Positions 1 to 10,631 of a stretch of DNA of 64,000 bases are shown here, piece after piece. Location of the stretch: NCBI GenBank assembly GCA_014529385.2, contig CM043966.1:85526087-85590086 (forward strand). The letters are read 5' to 3'. Positions within the stretch are counted from its first letter, which is position 1; each line of letters opens with the position of its first letter. This DNA comes from Adiantum capillus-veneris (Eukaryota > Streptophyta > Polypodiopsida > Polypodiales > Pteridaceae). The notes below the pieces were generated by a model. That model worked only from the letters and a program-made list of their open reading frames with translations, did not search any database and was not told the origin of the DNA. The position numbers were made by a program, and so were the translations under genes.

Positions 1-172
1 AAACTTGAGTTCTCCTTTGAGAAGGAGATGCATCGTCAAGTAGTAGTTTTTTGAGCCCTTGATACGGATCCTCTTCTTCTTCCCTTATCGGAGAGAGGCC
101 ATTTTGGAAGTCTCACAAGGAGGCTTTCTACGTACTCTTTCTTCTTGGTGGGGAGTTTGGAGAATCCCGTAG

Positions 173-331
173 CTACCATTGCACTTCACTTTGGGGGGAT
201 GGATTGCCCATGGCTTGTTGAAGCCTAGAAACAAGGTAATTAACAAGCATAGGGGCATCATTAGTAGCCTGTTCATTAGCAAAATCAAAGCTATCAACAT
301 TAATTTCACTCTCTTTACTATTTTCAGTCAT
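173..331 (-). pseudogene. N-terminal gag remnant of a truncated LTR element
   Basis: A minus-strand frame opens with ATG at 331-329 and runs 52 codons to TAG at 173-175. Its start reads MTENSKESEINV and it continues through an acidic, helix-like stretch (NYLVSRLQQAMGNPS) typical of the beginning of plant retroelement gag. After the TAG the same frame continues briefly and meets another stop near 130. It lies about 400 bases downstream (minus strand) of a tRNA-Met primer site at 733-744, the expected position for gag. The rest of the element would lie left of the window. The assignment rests on position and composition, not on a recognised domain. Confidence 0.35.
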
Positions 332-732
332 TCTAACAACTTTTAGGTGTAAAATTTTTAAGTGTACTTTGGCACTTCAAGCCCTAGTTGCTACTCCCCT
401 TAACCCTGAAGAAAAGCACTCAAGCTCCTGTACCCATGGCTCGAATATCATTAATTGCACGGAATAGAAGAGAGGGTCTTTCACCACCAAAAGAGTACCA
501 ACTCCAGTCAAGCTTCTAATAGCTCAATAGTGGTTAAGCCCTAGGCAAGCCCCATAGGACTCCACTATTAAGACCATAGCTCTCGACGGTGATGCCCTGT
601 TATCTGCACGAAGCAGGCGCACTGCAAGGCTAAAAAATCCCTATTCTACTTACTCAATTGCAATTAATAATACCAACCATTTATAGTTAGCTTGAGGACC
701 TCTCCTCTTGAGCAAGAAAAAAGAAGCCTTGT

Positions 733-744
733 GCTCTGATACCA
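733..744 (-). other. Primer-binding site, initiator tRNA-Met type
   Basis: The minus strand reads TGGTATCAGAGC, the standard 12-base match to the 3' end of plant initiator tRNA-Met. One base (745) separates it from the TG that would end the adjacent LTR (746 onward). Bases 332-732 between this site and the gag remnant are a leader without other coding signal. Confidence 0.65.
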
Positions 745-745
745 G

Positions 746-1884
746 TGTGACATTTAATGGTCTAGTAACTTGTGTGTAGCGGATAATAACATAAACATAA
801 TGAACATTTCATTAAAACTAGATTCCTAATGAGCATAGCAAGAGTGCTTGGATGGAGAGAGCAACAAAAGCATAACACCTATTTAGATAGGCATGAACAA
901 TACTCAAATAGAGAGAGAAATTAAGCTATTGAGGACCGGATTTACATGGAGTCGGTCCCCCCTCCAAAAAGGCTTTGTATTATAGGTTTCCCCCATCAAG
1001 GGAGACATTTTACAATACAATACTTGTGTTCCTTCAATAACTTGCTGGTGCAATGTAGATGGAATCTTCAAGCAACAAGTTTACACTTGAAAACACAACA
1101 TCAATTCACTCACGGTCTCAGACCCAAGACCTCACACACCTTCGAAGATGGTGAGAGCTAGCGGGGTATGAGAGTAGATCAAGAGGAAGAAGGAGTATTA
1201 TTACGAGAAAGAAGTATGTATCCTCACATAATCACTAATAATAGCTTAGCATAGCTTAGTATTTAGCATGGTAGAGGAGATGAGCATGCGTTGGAGCTTG
1301 GCTCATGGTTGGATTTGCATCACAAATCCAAGAGTTGTTCATGTCGGCCTCCCTTCTCACAAGCTTGGAGTAGATGATGAGCTTTCCATTAAAGCTTGAT
1401 AGTCTTCTTTACACATGAGCTTGTGTGAGTGTGTAAGTGACAATGCCTTCCAAAAATCATCCCCCTCTCTCTCTCTTGGTCAACCCCTCTTGCTAATTGC
1501 ACATCTTAGCATCCTATTGGACCCTGCAAAGCTTAGTCAATGATAATTAAGAAGCATAAGTGATAGCCTTCTGACATGTGTCCCCCTTTCCTGTTTTGTG
1601 AGAGCTTTAGGTATTTAAATAATGCAATAAACTCTCATTGGACCCCTTAGTCTTCTAGCCAATAGGAATCAGGCAAGCCATTGGGTTGTTGAATGCTCAT
1701 TGGACCCCTTGGGAGACTATCCAACAGTCTTCTAGAGAGCTTAACTTCTAATGGTTCTTTTATCATATGTTTTTAAATCAATTAAACTAAATTTACTCTA
1801 GCCTAATTTTCATTGGTCCACCTCTATGGCCATCCAATAGGATTTGAATGTACCTTGGGGGCAACAGGGCTAGGGAGCTAACAT
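746..1884 (-). repeat. Probable 5' LTR of the truncated left-edge element (outer end uncertain)
   Basis: The sequence starts with TG immediately beside the primer site at 733-744. It contains a TATA-like box at 1612-1621 with several CCAAT boxes upstream on the minus strand, as expected of a U3 promoter. I place the outer end at a CA at 1883-1884 (minus strand TGTTAGCTCC), but no second LTR is in the window, so this end is a guess and the LTR could reach further toward 2290. A GT microsatellite lies at 1921-1942. Confidence 0.4.
1612..1621 (-). promoter_or_regulatory. TATA-like box with an upstream CCAAT array
   Basis: TATTTAAATA is a palindromic TATA-like element. On its upstream side for minus-strand transcription, the motif TCATTGGACCCCTT occurs at 1635-1648 and again at 1697-1710. 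Further ATTGG/CCAAT motifs lie at about 1659, 1811, 1834 and 2044, and one is downstream at 1516. The arrangement resembles an LTR U3 promoter. Confidence 0.4.
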
Positions 1885-2300
1885 GTGTCCACTATGCCCT
1901 TTGTGTAAAGGGAGTTTGCAAGTGTGTGTGTGTGTGTGTGTGTTTCTTTCTCATCCCCTACTAAAAGGGCTCGCCCCCTCAAGGATAGGGATGTGGGAAG
2001 ACTTTTGAGTCTTCCCACAAGCATCCAATTTACCCTAAGCTTGACCATTGGACATAACCTTTGAATTTTGGAACCTTGGCATTTTGGAAGTCTTAATGGG
2101 TTGAACCTTAGGGTCTTTGAAGCCCATTGATGCACATTGCTCTTTTGCAGATGGCCCCCCCTTTGGATCCCTACCTATGACCGGTCTTCCAGCCTAACCA
2201 ATATTCTAGCTTTTTCTCCCCTGGTACTTCCCCATATTAAATGATCATTTTAACATGAGAAAATCATTAGGAGTATTAGATGTTAGTTATTATGACACGT

Positions 2301-2312
2301 GCTCTGATACCA
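2301..2312 (-). other. Second orphan tRNA-Met primer-binding site next to an LTR start
   Basis: The minus strand reads TGGTATCAGAGC followed by two bases and then a CA/TG boundary at 2315 (plus strand tgaagttgtgcg). The LTR edge resembles that of element E (tgaagtcgcgg at 63016), suggesting a relative. No coding sequence of this element is visible to its left, so it is truncated, a solo remnant, or a small non-coding element. Confidence 0.5.
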
Positions 2313-2314
2313 AT

Positions 2315-2490
2315 TGAAGTTGTGCGATGAGCAAGAGAAGGGATGGAGAGAAGGGGAAGGGGATGCAGGAGGCAGACCTTTGGTGGAGATGAGAGAGTTA
2401 ATCACTCTCTCCTCCTTATTTGCTTTATAAACAAATAATGTAAGAGGGCGGGCGCTCGGCCACAATCCAACCATGAGGCCTGAAACCAAA
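2315..2490 (-). repeat. LTR fragment adjoining the orphan primer site
   Basis: From the TG at 2315 the sequence is purine-rich and then contains an inverted repeat, ttatttg (2416-2422) and caaataa (2432-2438). The central ctttataaa holds a TATAAA box on the minus strand. The distal end of the LTR could not be found, so the right coordinate is arbitrary. Confidence 0.3.
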
Positions 2491-5446
2491 AAATTTAAAT
2501 CAAAATTGGATTATATTTACCATGTGATAAGGAGTGTTTCAATACCCTTTTGTATGAGGGATTGACACACAAGAAATTCATCGTAGATATGGGAACCAAG
2601 TCCATGGCTTTAAAAAAGGAGTCCTAAGGCCATGCTAGGGTCCTAGGGCCCTCAACAAGAGGGGCCACAAGGGTGCGTAAATTTGCCAAACAGGAAACCC
2701 TGTATGGCCAATGGAACTCCCGTGTGGCCCATGTTATTAAGGACCGTAGAGACTTAGCATGGCCTTGGGGCCCGTTTTTCCTCTAAACTCATGGAAAACA
2801 TAAATGAGAACTTGAAGTCTAATCCAAAGAGAAACATGAAGAGTTTAGAGCGCAAGGGCATAATATAGATACTTATAGCCAAAATAATAGTAGCATTGAG
2901 TGGATTGTGACAAGATAGAAATTTCTTAACCCACAAACGAAAATAAATACTCAAGTAGAATTAGAAAATTTCAAACATGTACCCAATGATCATAAGAAGT
3001 GTTTATTGGCTGTCTTTCACGATGGGTTTAACCAATTTTTGGGCAAAAGTGCGAGTAAAATCATATCCCAAAATGCATTCTTTTCTGGTCTTTGGTGGTG
3101 TTGCCCCCAAACTCCCCCACCAAGGGGGCCTAAGGGGCTGTTCCGTGTGGCCCCCCTTGGATACTCGACGACATTATTATTTCATTGCCTCAGCAACATA
3201 TGAACCACATTAGAGAGATACATATCAACTTCATCACATAAGAAAAGCTATACACATCTTATAACAATTAATATGTTGCCTTTTTGTAGCATAGATATGC
3301 CGACATAATGTTGGAATTATGCTTCCTTGTGCCTTTAAAAAAATCCTAGACTTAGTTGATAGACACAATAGGATACTAAGCTATGTACTAGCACTACGAA
3401 CAAATAAGGATGTCAACACCGTAGTGCTAGAATTTACTCTCTTTACATTAAAACTAATTGAAATATTAAATGAGAGCTAGATTGTGTTGACATAAGGCAA
3501 TTCACATTTGCAAAGGAATTGATTTTTTATCAATTGATAGATTGTACAAGGGGCATTTTGCATCTAGGCACGAAACCATTGGCTATGGTAGCCATGGAAT
3601 TTGACATTAAAAAGCTTGCAATTGCAAAATGTGACATAGATTAACATTCTCATAGCTTCCTAACTTCCTCTCTTGCACAATACCCTCTACCTTGGGGCAG
3701 CTTTGATGTCTCCTTGTATCATGCCCTTGCCCTTTGTGGTACCTTTGATGTCACATTCCATCATGTCTTCTACCTTTACAATCCTTGCAATTTTTATAAA
3801 GAGATTCATCACCATCTACTGCAAACCACCTCTTGCAATCATGTAGTATTCCTCTTGCGCACACCTTTGTTTATGGTGTGATGTCCATATGAAAGCAAGA
3901 ACTTTGCATCTTTGTCTTTCGGACCTTGTTTGCAACCACATGGGAGTCATATTCTTAAATGATACAAATACCAATAGCCCCTTGTTGTTGATACCTACAA
4001 GAAGATATTCAAGAGTTAAAAAGTAGACATGGAAAGATAATATTTAAAGATTTGGTGAATTAGAGAACTATTTTTAATGTCATACCTTGACTCTTGAGCA
4101 TTTTCTTGCAATCAAAGATATTATCATTCTAAATAGCTATTTATACCTTCAAAAGAGAGAGATAAGCTTAGCTCTTCATCTATAAGAACCATCAACATAG
4201 CAAACCATACATGCACATGTAGTAGGAACCATGTGAAATTTTAGTGGGCTACTGCCATTGACACCATGTGAGTATTTGATGTGCTATATACTCATTAACA
4301 ATGATGCAACTTGAGAATACTTAATACACTTTAACCATGTGATGCATAATCTTACTTTCATACAATGCATTTCATCCTCGCTTATTGAACAACGCATGGG
4401 AGATTAGTAAGTTGAGGATGCACTTGAATAGGTGGATGTTGTGGGTACAAGCACCATTATGCCCATATTTCCACATTTGATGTCCCTTGAGCGCAATGTG
4501 GACTAGCTAAGAGTAATGTGCCTAAGCATGTCCTCTTTGCAAGAGCATATTCTTGTGGAAGACCCAAAGCTCCTTGAGACAGGCGTGAAGAAGGAGGTGT
4601 TGAGATATTAGTGACATCCTCTACCTCTGGCACTTTTTAGAGATCTTAAACTCCAAAAGGCAAGGATTTGTTGCAATAGAATCCATTCAAGAGAGGGATT
4701 ATGGCATAAATGTTGATAAAAAAGTTTATCCCTCACGATCATAGATTATGTAAAGAAAGGATTAGAGGAGTGAGGAAGGGAGAGGAGAGATGGAAGCATG
4801 AACTATGGAGGGCTAGAGATTGTTGCATGGAAGGAGAGAGGGAGGAAGAAGTGAAGAAGGAGAGGGAAGGGTGTACAATCCTTTGGTGCAAGTTTTTAGG
4901 ATGATTCAACTTTTGGAGGGAATCCCGAAAAAGTTTTAGAAGTCAAAATAGTGCTGATTTTTAAGAAGTACATTTTTAAAAAGGGCTTTTTGATATGTAA
5001 ATATGTTGGAAAAACTTTTAGAGGGAAATGGTGATTTAGATAAATATTTGATTAGATGTGTGCTTATCAATCTTATGTGCTTGATTTTTATGAAATGGAA
5101 GCCACATGGGATTTGTTGATGGTGTGTGTAAGTCAAAGCGGTCTTGGAAGTGCAATTTTGGAGCGCATGCACGCACACACACACACATTGGTGAAAGCAT
5201 CAATTGGAGTGGAAAATCAACACCATTTTTGGTACAATTGCGATAGCATTAACCCACTCATTTGTTGATTTATGTGCACGTTTTGATTGAAAATTTATCG
5301 CATAGAATTTGGTGCAATTTTTAAGTGCACTGGTGTGTACATATGTGCATGCAATGTGCACAGATTTGGTTGCAAATGTATGGCAATTTGGGTGCCAATG
5401 GATTCATGTAAAGCAATCCAAAGTTTGTGATTGTTGATTTGCTTAT
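2491..5446. other. Non-coding AT-rich stretch
   Basis: No convincing gene is visible. The open frames are short and have no recognisable motif. A near-perfect inverted repeat, ccaagggggcc (3120-3130) with ggccccccttgg (3149-3160), could form a GC-rich hairpin. Purine-rich sequence lies at 4745-4870 and a short CA run at 5170-5186. Confidence 0.5.
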
Positions 5447-5834
5447 GGTTCATGGTTTTGAGCATTCACATCAAAATGCCATCAAAAATTGTGCTAGAAC
5501 TATATGTGTGTATGTTTGTTAAGCGATTGTGTTTAATGTGCAAGTTTACACACTTGAAAATTGATTTGATGTGTGAATTTTATGACTATGTTAAAAAAAT
5601 TCTAATTAAATCCCATATTAGACTAATTTTTGGGTCAGATGGTTCATGGTTTTGAACATTCACATCAAAATGCCATCAAAAATTGTGCTAGAACTATATG
5701 TGTGTATGTTTGTTAAGCGATTGTGTTTAATGTGCAAGTTTACACACTTGAAAATTGATTTGATGTGTGAATTTTACGAATATGTAAAAAAAAATCTAAT
5801 TAAATCGCATATTAGACTAATTTTCGGGTCAGAT
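5447..5834. repeat. Tandem duplication, two 194-bp units
   Basis: Unit 1 (5447-5640) and unit 2 (5641-5834) abut exactly, both beginning ggttcatggttttga and ending gggtcagat. They differ by only about eight substitutions. Each carries the same short open frame (start near 5431 and 5646), so the pair of matching small proteins is a by-product of the duplication. No further copy is visible on either side. Confidence 0.9.
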
Positions 5835-6419
5835 TTGGGTTGCAAAATGAAAAAAAATGGTTCAAAATGAATCAATTCTAATTATGATTGATTTAAATGC
5901 TTAATTGCATTTCTAAGGGCTATATTTTAAGTTTAATTGGCTGCATAAAGTTTTTCCAAAGATAAATTTTTTGCTATTTTTTGTATCTTTTAGCATATTT
6001 TTGCAAATTTACTACGTAAAATTGCTAATTTTCATCAAAAATTATGACATGGAAAAAACCTTGATACAAATAGCCAATCTGAACCATGCAATGCATAGTG
6101 ATGAATTTTCATGATTTTTTAATCAATTTTGGTAATTTCAGAGTCCCAAACAAATTTTTTGGGTTTTTTGCATGTCTGCATATTTCCCAAAAAAATTCCA
6201 CCTCCGACAACATCCACTTCTCTATTTTATTAGCTAATTTGTGCATTTTTCTCTATTTTTATTTTATTTTTAATCATTAAGAAACTCCCCCTCTAAATAA
6301 GGCTTTAAAAGAAAAACTTTATTTTTTATTTTTTTATAATAATAAAGGAAAAAGGTTTTTTTTTAAAGGGGTTTTCAAAAAACAATAACTTTAAAACTTT
6401 AAAAAAAAGCTCACACAAT

Positions 6420-6552
6420 GCACACACTCACACTCACACACACACACACACACGACATGCGTGCACGTCCTCTCACACACACACACACACATATATACAA
6501 AACAAAACACACACTCGTTTGTACAGACACATAGAGGATATACACATGCGCA

Positions 6553-6646
<94 letters not shown>

Positions 6647-6652
6647 CGCGCG
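6420..6652. repeat. Compound CA / CT / GT / CG microsatellite
   Basis: CA runs (6420-6490) are followed by uninterrupted CT (6555-6599), GT (6600-6638) and CG (6639-6652) blocks. Open frames on both strands here encode only His-Thr, Ser-Leu or Arg-Glu dipeptide runs and are not genes. Confidence 0.95.
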
Positions 6653-8407
6653 TCAGTCTTCTCTCCCTCTTTCATGTTGGCAACCACCCCATTGTCTCCT
6701 TCTTTTTCGCTACCCGCACCTGCACGCCATGAATTAATTTGACTTTTTTATGTTGCTTGAATTCAATTTCAATTTTTTGTTTCATTTTATTTTATTTTCA
6801 ATTTGGTTTAAGTTTCATTTTAGATTGTTTTCATTTTATTTAAACTAGAATTTTATTTTGCATCTATTTATTGAATAAAAATCCTCAAAAAAACATTAAA
6901 AAAGAAGCAAAAAAAACAAGAACAAAAAATAATCAAATCTAAATAAAAATTTAAAAAATTCACATAAAAACTACAATTTTAAAATTTCACGTTAAAATGA
7001 CCCAAATATTTGAAAAAATAAAAACCAAATCTTGAAAAAAAATTGCTACGAGGTCAGCACCAAGTCCCTTGACTAAGACTAAGTCCCTTGATCACTTTTT
7101 TCTTAAAGCGTGGTTTTTTGTCCTTTGAAAAGGTAAATTTTGTTTTTCCCTTCAGGAATGGCCGTGACGTTCTTACTTGTACAAGTATGGAACTCCCACA
7201 CCAAATTGCATTCAAATTAACAAACAAGCCAAACTCAAGTTATCATGAAGTCAGTCTAAAAGCAGGAAAGTGGATAGCATAACTCCCACATATAAGCTCC
7301 AAACTTCACACAATTTTTCTACAGCATCAAGGCAGGTAACATTGATGATATGCACTTGTTTCAAGTTCATATGCACAACTTGCGATCTAATTATATCTTT
7401 GTAAATTTTTCAACTTGATGTTCGAACTAACAAATTTCTCATGTGGATCCACCTGGTTGGAGAGGCCCATTCACTGTGCATGATATAGTACACATTATTG
7501 AAAGCTTTGAAGTTGTTAGGTAAGGAATATCAATGAAACACAATTTCTTTTTATACTTTGTTTTGTTATTGAACTTATTGTTCTTAACCAATTGGCTTGC
7601 ACGAATCACTATTATTGTGATAATATTTTAATGGAAGTGCATGAGTTTTTTGGAGGATAGTGAACATTTGTCAAAAAAATTGAAAAGGATTTCTTGAAAT
7701 GGTTTTTCTATTGCACATAGCATTTTTTTCTTTTTATTTTTGGCAAAACTCACAATTGTGAGTAGTTTATATTATCATAATCTAATTTACAACTTCATGC
7801 CATGCTCCTGCCGAGCCATCAAGTGGCCCTAGTTACGTCGTTATATTGGGGAGCCACTCTATGACAAGAGATGAGCCCACACCTTTACCCAAACAAGCCA
7901 GTCAATGTTGAGCTACCCAATGACCAGGGATGAGTCCACTCCTTTATTCCGGTTAGTCATTCATCATTGCACATTGAATTTTTATTGAAAATATTAAAAG
8001 AGGCACTTAAGAGTCTTGTTTTGGTACCAAATTAATGTTAAATATTTAAAAGAGACACTCAAGAGTCTTGTTTTGGCACCAAATTAATGTTAATATTGTT
8101 TCATTTGTCCAAAGCTTTTTTGGTTGCCCATGTTGTCAATATCTATAAATCCCCCCTCCCCCCCGCCCCCCCCCCCCCAAAAACACACACACGCTCGCAT
8201 GCATGCACGCGCTATTAAATACAAGTTTTAGATAAGAAGATTATATTATTGTGTTGATCATTGAATTAATGTTTGTGGAGTAAAATTGTAGAAGCGATTG
8301 TCATTGGGATTAATTTTTTATGGGTAACGGTGGCCTTCAAAATTTTGGATCTAAAATCACAAAGAAAACAAAAAAAATAAAAAACTAAATAAAAATTAAA
8401 AAAATAT
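6653..8407. other. Non-coding AT-rich stretch left of R1
   Basis: No gene is recognised. Contents: A/T-rich DNA (6740-7060); a direct duplication of about 51 bp at 7990-8040 and 8041-8092 (agagtcttgttttgg core); a C-rich tract at 8153-8178 followed by CA repeats. The last five bases (aatat, 8403-8407) are the target-site duplication of R1. Confidence 0.55.
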
Positions 8408-8650
8408 TGTGCGCTCCTTGCCGCACTGTCGAAGCAAGGGAGTTGCCAATACACCGTGTTCGAGCCACAAACGACTCCAAGCACACAACAAGCCTAAACT
8501 AGCAAGCTCAAGAAAACAAAGGGTGTGTCACTCACCGCTCTACGCTCGCCTTTGTGGTGGATTCCTCGCCGCGATGAAGAAGAAGCTGCAGTCGTGCCGC
8601 GCTCAACCGCTTCGCCGCCGTCGTGCCTTCGTAATGCTCGATTGCACACA

Positions 8651-8708
<58 letters not shown>

Positions 8709-8999
8709 AGGAGGTGAAGAAGAAGAAGATGGAGATGGAGATGGAGCAAGAGCACTCTTCAATTGCACAAATGAGAGAATGAGTAAAAATTAGGTTTAGT
8801 TGGCTTTTATAGGAGCTCACCCCATTCACACTTGGGCGCCCATGCTTAGCCAACTAATCCCTTGAATGTTCCAGTTAAAGTGCGCCTCTCATCGACGATC
8901 ACTCTACCTTTCCCTATTGGACCGACAAGCCCGGTACCTAACTCTAAATAATACAACGTTTATAGATCATAGGGTGTCCGTGTGCCGTGAGAGTTAACA
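8408..8999 (-). repeat. R1 3' LTR
   Basis: It matches 16714-17297 along its full length; the main differences are CT/CA microsatellite length (8652-8708) and about five base changes. On the minus strand it begins TGTTAACTCTCACGG and ends GGAGCGCACA. Confidence 0.95.
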
Positions 9000-9013
9000 T
9001 GTCCCCCTTCTTG
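9000..9013 (-). other. R1 polypurine tract
   Basis: The minus strand reads CATCAAGAAGGGGGACA directly before the TG of the 3' LTR. This is the normal position and composition of the plus-strand primer for reverse transcription. Confidence 0.75.
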
Positions 9014-10631
9014 ATGTAGATTCCGTCCTCGGAAGCTATTGAGTTGAAGCTGGTTCGTCGAGGTGGAAGAGCAATTCAGATGAATGTCCTTAGCCTTCTT
9101 CAGTCACTGCAAAATCAAACAACATTGGCACAGTAATTGCATTCTCTTAAAAACCATATGCAGTTTTAGGTAGACACATTGATTGGTAAAAGAATTTCAA
9201 ACAATTTGGTAGCAATGAACATTAAATTGCAATGTAATCAAATGCATAAACAGATGTAAAGGTAGAAAATTAAACAAGTCTGGGGTCGCTAATTTGACGG
9301 TCGAAAAGCACTAGAGATCGAATATTAATACCATGGGTAAGCTTCTTAATTTTCTGTGGTCAATTAAGTTGTTTAATCGCGAGAGCCAAGTATTCATGTT
9401 CGAGGGCTGACTAGAGGCTATATCTAGAAAACCTTGTAGTTAAGCTACCATAAAAGGAATTTCTCATGAAATCATCGCCTGACTGATTACTTTTTCTTTG
9501 ACCCCCCAAAGTCTTTTCACATTGATTCAATCATGATGTGTGTGCTTATTTTGTATGCCCTGGGTTTTTTGCTTTTCAAGGAAAAGCGCCCACACTGGGA
9601 ACCTCTAGGGCTCTAGTACCATAGGCGATACATGTGAGTGAAGTACCAAATCAAGCTGAGATTTCTCTTCCAGCTTAAAATTTTACATTGTGGCACTTTG
9701 ATTTTTTGTTTGTTCATTTTCAGCATTTTAATTTTGTAACTTTGGGGGGTCATAAAACATTGTTACCCTCCCGAGGCTCATCACATTAGTAAACTCCCTT
9801 TATAATACTTAAGCTAAAGGTCACTAGTGTTAAGCCCACTAGAAAGCCCTAGTACATTTCATACAATGCTGCCTAAATCGGATTAAGAACCTAAGTAACC
9901 ATTGCTTATTAGGAAGGCATTCCCCATGGTATTAAGAGAAGATTTCTAATACCTAGCTTGGTCAAACTAGCTTAGTCGGACTGCTTGATTTTTACACCTA
10001 AACAAGTGATTATGACAAAACATTACATTGAATTAAATGTTTGATACCAAGCAAATGCACTGAATATTATGCTACCAATCACAATCAAAGCGGACAATCA
10101 TAGATGCAAAAAGATAACGGCAATGCTAATGGACAAGAAACACCTGTTTGTGTCGATGGTCGCGCTTGATTTGAAGAGTGAGTCGAGATAAAGATTCCAT
10201 GAAGGTCCAAATCCTATCAATAGCAACACGCTCCTGTACACACTAGGAAACAAAAGGAATACCTCCAGGAGGCACATTAGTAGAAAAAGAGAACTTCGCT
10301 AATCACGCAACTCTAAAACAGAAACACTCCTATCGTACTAATCTTACCTACCCTCCATCACTCAAGTGATGAGGATCGAAGGTGTTTCATGGCATAGGTT
10401 TCTGTTTCGTTGTACCAGATGTGACATGTGTAGGTCTGAGTCAATGTTTTGACTTTAATGTGCATACTCGTTTGCTAATTGCTCTTGCTCTTTATTTTTT
10501 GTTTTTTTGTGAGTATAAGGCTATATATATACATTCCCTAAGATCGGAGATTAAGAGGTCAGGGAAAAAGGTTGAGAGGGAAGCAAGTGAATGATGACTG
10601 TCAGCAAACACTCCCCCCTTCCTTGGGTAGA
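9014..10631 (-). other. R1 3' non-coding region
   Basis: 1.6 kb without an ORF of substance lies between the last stop codon and the polypurine tract, where pol would be in an autonomous element. It contains a perfect 13-bp inverted repeat, tgaccccccaaag (9499-9511) with ctttggggggtca (9740-9752). A second purine tract (minus strand AAGGAAGGGGGGAG, about 10611-10624) lies a few bases after the stop codon. Confidence 0.6.

Noticed and set aside
3120-3160. G-quadruplex
   Set aside because: The G/C runs are arranged as an inverted repeat, not four closely spaced G runs on one strand.
6391-6742. Overlapping open frames on both strands with long His-Thr, Ser-Leu and Arg-Glu runs
   Set aside because: They are translations of CA, CT and GT microsatellites.
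8409-8853. Several frames repeated at 16715-17091, looking like a duplicated small gene
   Set aside because: They lie within the two R1 LTRs and are duplicated because the LTRs are.
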